Source of the DNA: Silene noctiflora
Taxonomy: Eukaryota; Streptophyta; Magnoliopsida; Caryophyllales; Caryophyllaceae
DNA length: 20,194 nt
Assembly (NCBI GenBank): GCA_009801015.1
Contig: VHZZ01011566.1
Location: 27,798-47,991 of the forward strand
Direction: 5' to 3'
The notes below the pieces were generated by a model. That model had not been told where the DNA came from, ran no database searches, and was given only the letters and a program-made list of their open reading frames with translations. Every line of letters starts with the position of its first letter. Positions within the stretch are counted from its first letter, which is position 1. Positions 19,209 through 20,194 of this stretch are shown one piece after another. The position numbers and the translations under genes are program-made.

Positions 19209-19221
19209 ATCCAAGGGGGAC
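19209..19221 (+). other. TRIM polypurine tract
   Basis: ATCCAAGGGGGAC immediately 5' of the right LTR, the expected place of the plus-strand priming site. Confidence 0.75.
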
Positions 19222-19409
19222 TGTTATGAATACATGTATTATGGATGTCCATAATGTAAGATGATTCTAGAATTGTCCCTTCACATTCCCATGCCATAAC
19301 TCTTAAGGTACCTTAACTCTTACTTGTGATCATGTATATATACCCCTTTGTACTAATAAGAATTACATACTTTTCTACTATCACTCCCTCTTATCTATAT
19401 TTTATAACA
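19222..19409 (+). repeat. TRIM right (3') LTR, with 17-bp insertion
   Basis: 188 bp. Differs from the left LTR by a few substitutions, a 3-bp deletion near 19390, and a 17-bp insertion at 19306-19322 in which AACTCTTA is duplicated around AGGTACCTT. Confidence 0.92.
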
Positions 19410-19763
19410 AACTTATCTATTAATTAGCATATACAATGGCTCTTGAGTCTTGATTTTCGTGGTTAGAATGCCATAAATATGTAACATATCCAACTTATCT
19501 ATTAATTAGCATATACAGCGTGGCACTCACTTTAAGGTGATGACATGACATATCGCATATATAAAATGGCTCTTGAGTCTTGATTTTCGTGGTTAGAATG
19601 CCATAAATATCTAACATATCCAACTTATCTATTAATTAGCATATACAGCGTGACACTCACTTTAATATGATGACATGACATATCGCATATATACATATCT
19701 TTTCTCAAAATTTTATAAGTTTATACCTATTTGACATTGTGTATTTTAAGGAAAATATATTGT

Positions 19764-19875
19764 CTTGACCCAACGGTTAACACGTTACGGTTCGGGTTTC
19801 GATCCGCTATTTACTGATCAAAACGGAATCGGGTTGAAAAAACCGGATTATTTACGGGTTACGAGTCGGGTCAAG
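19764..19875. repeat. 112-bp GC-richer segment with inverted ends
   Basis: Begins CTTGACCC (19764-19771) and ends GGGTCAAG (19868-19875), an exact 8-bp inverted pair. The interior has several CGGGTT/CGGGTC motifs, unlike the AT-rich surroundings. It may be a small foldback insertion; no target duplication was identified, so the class is open. Confidence 0.35.
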
Positions 19876-19892
19876 TTTTGACTGGTCTACTC

Positions 19893-19955
19893 TTAATTGA
19901 GTCTTAGATTTTCGTGGTTAGAATGCCATAAATCTGTAACATATCCAACTTAATA
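19893..19955 (+). repeat. Degenerate fourth copy of the direct repeat
   Basis: GAGTCTTAGATTTTCGTGGT followed by TAGAATGCCATAAATCTGTA and ACATATCCAACTT matches the repeat core. It then runs into unrelated sequence. Separated from the third copy by about 200 bp that includes the inverted-ended segment 19764-19875. Confidence 0.75.
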
Positions 19956-19975
19956 AAACTAAGATAGAACCGCAT

Positions 19976-20194
19976 AATTCTAAATATTAAATCAATTGTA
20001 TAAGAACCAAATTGTTATTATCAATAATTTTTTTTTTGGTGAAATGTGAAATATATTATTATCTTAAGCATGGAATCCTTACCAAGCAAGCACCATACAA
20101 AAAAAACTTTTCAATTGTTCTACTCAAGCAAAGTATTAAACTAAGTAATCAGGTTCCCAAGCTAAGGCTTGTAACTTCAGGGACCATTTCCTTT
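19976..20194. other. Right edge: T-run followed by unidentified sequence
   Basis: A run of ten T (20028-20037) begins a block GGTGAAATGTGAAATATATT.. reaching the window edge. On the minus strand this would be a poly(A)-ended 3' terminus, as in a LINE whose body lies to the right. No coding evidence inside the window, so this is only a suggestion. Confidence 0.25.

Larger units (their letters stand above)
18837..19409 (+). mobile_element. TRIM: complete terminal-repeat retrotransposon in miniature (573 bp)
   Basis: Two direct LTRs, 18837-19010 (174 bp) and 19222-19409 (188 bp), both starting TGTTATGAATACATGTATTA and ending TTTATAACA, enclose only 211 bp with no coding capacity. A primer-site-like stretch CGTTATCAGCACGACTC directly follows the left LTR, and a polypurine tract CCAAGGGGGAC directly precedes the right LTR, which sets the orientation. 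The 5-bp target duplication AACTT is present on both sides (18832-18836, 19410-19414). Non-autonomous by definition; it would depend on a copia- or gypsy-type partner elsewhere. The primer tRNA is not assigned. Confidence 0.93.
18764..19700 (+). repeat. Direct repeat family with 82- and 130-bp spacing, host of the TRIM
   Basis: Copies share ATGGCTCTTGAGTCTTG, then TTTTCGTGGTTAGAATGCC, ATAAATATGTAACATATCCA and ACTTATCTATTAATTAGCAT. The marker GATTTTCGTGG (GAGTTTTGTGG in the first copy) starts at 18792, 19452 and 19582. Copies two and three are 130 bp apart. Copies one and two are 82 bp apart once the TRIM and its duplication are removed. The extra 48 bp of the longer unit is the CAGCGTGGCACTCACTTTAA..ATCGCATATA block. 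No coding potential; family not recognised. Confidence 0.85.

Overview
This window is plant nuclear DNA. It holds one intact gene, a ten-exon plant-type phosphoenolpyruvate carboxylase (PEPC) on the minus strand (ATG at 17159, stop at 11182-11184). The spliced reading frame is 966 codons and every intron is GT-AG. The intron layout, the N-terminal phosphorylation serine motif and the QNTG C-terminus identify a vascular-plant cytosolic PEPC. The species is a flowering plant, probably a eudicot; the repeat content makes me think of Caryophyllales, but the sequence alone does not prove that. The residues used to tell C3 from C4 enzymes (Ala775 and Arg885 here) are of the C3 / non-photosynthetic kind.

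Left part (1-10730), downstream of the PEPC gene, is nested transposons. A 5'-truncated LINE in minus orientation has its poly(A) tail at 751-761 and is flanked by a 10-bp target duplication (741-750 and 10721-10730). It was later split by a full-length Ty3/gypsy LTR retrotransposon (1333-9380), also in minus orientation. That element has two 2.6-kb LTRs, a 5-bp target duplication AATAG, an initiator-Met-tRNA primer site and a polypurine tract. Its internal region is only 2.8 kb because protease, reverse transcriptase and part of gag are deleted, and what remains carries stops and frameshifts. The extreme left edge (1-396) carries six copies of a 12-bp palindrome-like motif ACTCG-NN-CGAGT on a 19-bp period, probably in the LTR of another element.

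Middle (10731-17536): PEPC 3' flank, ten exons, nine introns (intron 1 holds a SINE-like remnant), 5' leader with a small upstream ORF, and TATA candidates. A Stowaway-like MITE (17539-17814) ends only about 70 bp upstream of the better TATA box.

Right part (17817-20194) is AT-rich and gene-free. It contains a family of direct repeats (82- and 130-bp spacing) into which a complete terminal-repeat retrotransposon in miniature (TRIM, 18837-19409, target duplication AACTT) has inserted. Neighbouring uninterrupted repeat copies serve as the empty site. One TRIM LTR carries a 17-bp insertion that looks like an excision footprint.

Apart from PEPC there is no convincing host gene. The interest of the window lies in the stacking of insertions around a central metabolic gene.
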